In this document: piece by piece, positions 63,855 through 64,000 of the stretch
Position numbering within the stretch: the stretch's first letter is position 1
Layout of the letters: each line of letters starts with the position of its first letter
DNA from: Rhizobium etli CFN 42
GTDB lineage: Bacteria > Pseudomonadota > Alphaproteobacteria > Rhizobiales > Rhizobiaceae
Direction of reading: 5' to 3'
Assembly (NCBI RefSeq): GCF_000092045.1
Contig: NC_007762.1
Coordinates: 124,001 to 188,000 of the forward strand
DNA length: 64,000 nucleotides
Notes under the pieces: model-generated
The model's input: only the letters and a program-made list of their open reading frames with translations
Told to the model about the DNA's origin: nothing
The model's database searches: none
Program-made: the position numbers and the translations under genes

Positions 63855-64000
63855 TCAATACCGGCGCCACGGCGAGGAGGTCGCCTTGTAGTAATGCTTG
63901 TAGGAGATATGGCGGACATAAACCTGTCGCATCAGCGGATCGGCCTTGGCCATCATCCTCAAAAGCCCGACGATGACGATCCAGACGGCAACGCCGAAGA
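63855..64000 (-). CDS. trbD: TrbD, C-terminal part (cut by window end)
   Basis: The - strand at the edge encodes the last 48 or so residues: FGVAVWIVIVGLLRMMAK, ADPLMRQVYVRHISYKHYY, ending SSPWRRY. VirB3-type inner-membrane protein, immediately before trbE. The start lies outside the window. Confidence 0.88.
   Translation of the reverse strand, partial: FGVAVWIVIVGLLRMMAKADPLMRQVYVRHISYKHYYKATSSPWRRY

Noticed and set aside
1..64000. CRISPR array, tRNA or rRNA genes
   Set aside because: No regularly spaced short repeats and no sequence with tRNA or rRNA character was noticed on either strand.

Overview
The window looks like part of a large rhizobial (alpha-proteobacterial, Rhizobiaceae-type) plasmid, probably symbiotic or of the Ti/Sym class. 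The reasons are a complete Ti-type transfer system (traCDG/oriT/traAFBH plus the trb pilus operon), a TraR/TraM/BisR-like quorum-sensing block arranged as on conjugative Rhizobium Sym plasmids, several small plasmid-borne families typical of Rhizobiales (DUF736, DUF1419, ArdC, WGR, DUF3991/TOPRIM), and very heavy insertion-sequence decay. No rRNA, tRNA or CRISPR array was seen.

Region 1 (1 to about 25.5 kb) is an IS-rich, decaying accessory region. It holds two intact unrecognised proteins that share a C-terminal arginine-rich motif resembling VirB/VirD4 translocation signals (2662-3819 and 4363-5940). It also holds remnants of a virB1-virB2-virB3 secretion locus whose virB3 is cut and joined to a formylglycine-generating-enzyme fragment, pseudogenes for a TPR protein, ScpB and a tyrosine recombinase, an intact beta-trefoil lectin, and a set of nested transposons. 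The clearest nest is at 7296-12826. There an IS3-family copy with matching 4-bp target duplications was split twice, once by an IS110-family element and once by a 2.6-kb element carrying a large serine recombinase. Removing both insertions restores one continuous IS3 orfB frame. A second nest (ISNCY-type element containing an IS110-type element) lies at 22.1-25.3 kb.

Region 2 (25.8-43.7 kb) is a compact, high-GC plasmid backbone/accessory block, almost all on the + strand: a TOPRIM protein, DUF1419, a 1699-aa methyltransferase-helicase fusion, a ParB-like protein, a translationally coupled set of hypotheticals, ArdC antirestriction protein, DUF736 and several small genes, then WGR and nuclease genes on the - strand. 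Several of the small genes are preceded by related, strongly structured leaders. From the oriT orientation this block should be the leading region, entering a recipient first. The T-strand is inferred to be the - strand, which is the template for the + strand genes. An anti-defence/establishment role is therefore plausible.

Region 3 (43.9-64 kb) is the conjugation system: traG-traD-traC (-), oriT, traA-traF-traB-traH (+), a DUF433/DUF5615-type toxin-antitoxin pair and an XRE regulator (-), traM (+) convergent with traR (-), a BisR-like LuxR regulator (-), then trbI-H-G-F-L-K-J-E and the end of trbD (all -, read from right to left). TraA, TraC and TraD process oriT, TraG couples the relaxosome to the Trb channel, and TraR/TraM/BisR probably gate expression by acyl-homoserine lactones.
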